Shown here in pieces: positions 63,947 to 64,000 of a stretch of DNA of 64,000 bases. Below the pieces are notes generated by a model. The model was not told the DNA's origin and ran no database searches. It saw only the letters and a list, made by a program, of their open reading frames with translations. Within the stretch, counting starts at the first letter, position 1; each line of letters begins with the position of its first letter. The stretch is taken from the NCBI GenBank assembly GCA_963576475.1, contig OY754990.1:15817706-15881705 (forward strand), in the 5' to 3' direction. This DNA comes from Molanna angustata (lineage: Eukaryota > Arthropoda > Insecta > Trichoptera > Molannidae). The position numbers and the translations under genes are program-made.

Positions 63947-64000
63947 ATTTTATTTTTCCCAACCACCCTCAGCAATATATTTTCTTTTTCTTCCCAAATC

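Overview
The window looks like nuclear DNA from an insect, most likely a lepidopteran. It is AT-rich and intron-bearing, holds an arthropod chitin-binding (Rebers-Riddiford) cuticular protein gene, and is crowded with LINEs whose 3' ends carry the GGTTGGTTGGAAGAAATTG-type tail that I associate with moths and butterflies. The order is an inference; insect is well supported. Only one host gene can be supported: a four-exon, minus-strand cuticular protein gene at 24.9-32.0 kb. Its CDS splices in frame to about 701 codons, with a TATA box upstream and a poly(A) signal downstream. Its introns have collected SINEs, LINE fragments and a degenerate Helitron.

Almost everything else is transposable elements and satellites. 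From left to right: 0-14 kb holds a tandem Helitron/HINE-like pair with GT-rich microsatellites, a hAT-like element with perfect 8-bp target duplication, a TTAA-flanked foldback MITE, several tRNA-derived SINEs and many LINE ends. 15.4-22.8 kb holds one LINE reverse transcriptase gene split by a 5-kb antisense LTR retrotransposon that has no recognisable gag or pol but has its own unidentified ORFs. 24.9-32 kb is the cuticular gene. 32-36 kb holds a second TTAA MITE and three LINE 3' ends. 36.2-42.7 kb is a degenerate ~56-bp satellite with ~500-bp higher-order periodicity. 42.9-43.9 kb is a hAT-type element whose interior became a 35-bp minisatellite and was then hit by a SINE. 44.0-46.5 kb is a twelve-copy, almost uniform 212-bp array.

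46.6-64 kb holds more Helitron, SINE and LINE copies and two Penelope-like retroelements (GIY-YIG nuclease) that carry hammerhead-ribozyme-like motifs. One of these has inverted terminal repeats and is split by a MITE. The segment also holds a decayed hAT transposase copy with perfect 8-bp target duplication, and a near-perfect 148-bp-arm palindrome.

The nesting gives relative ages: LINE before LTR element, hAT before minisatellite before SINE, Penelope before MITE, family-A repeat before RTE. No bacterial-type operon, true CRISPR array, rRNA gene or functional tRNA gene was seen. Intervals listed as unassigned are AT-rich sequence in which I recognise nothing.
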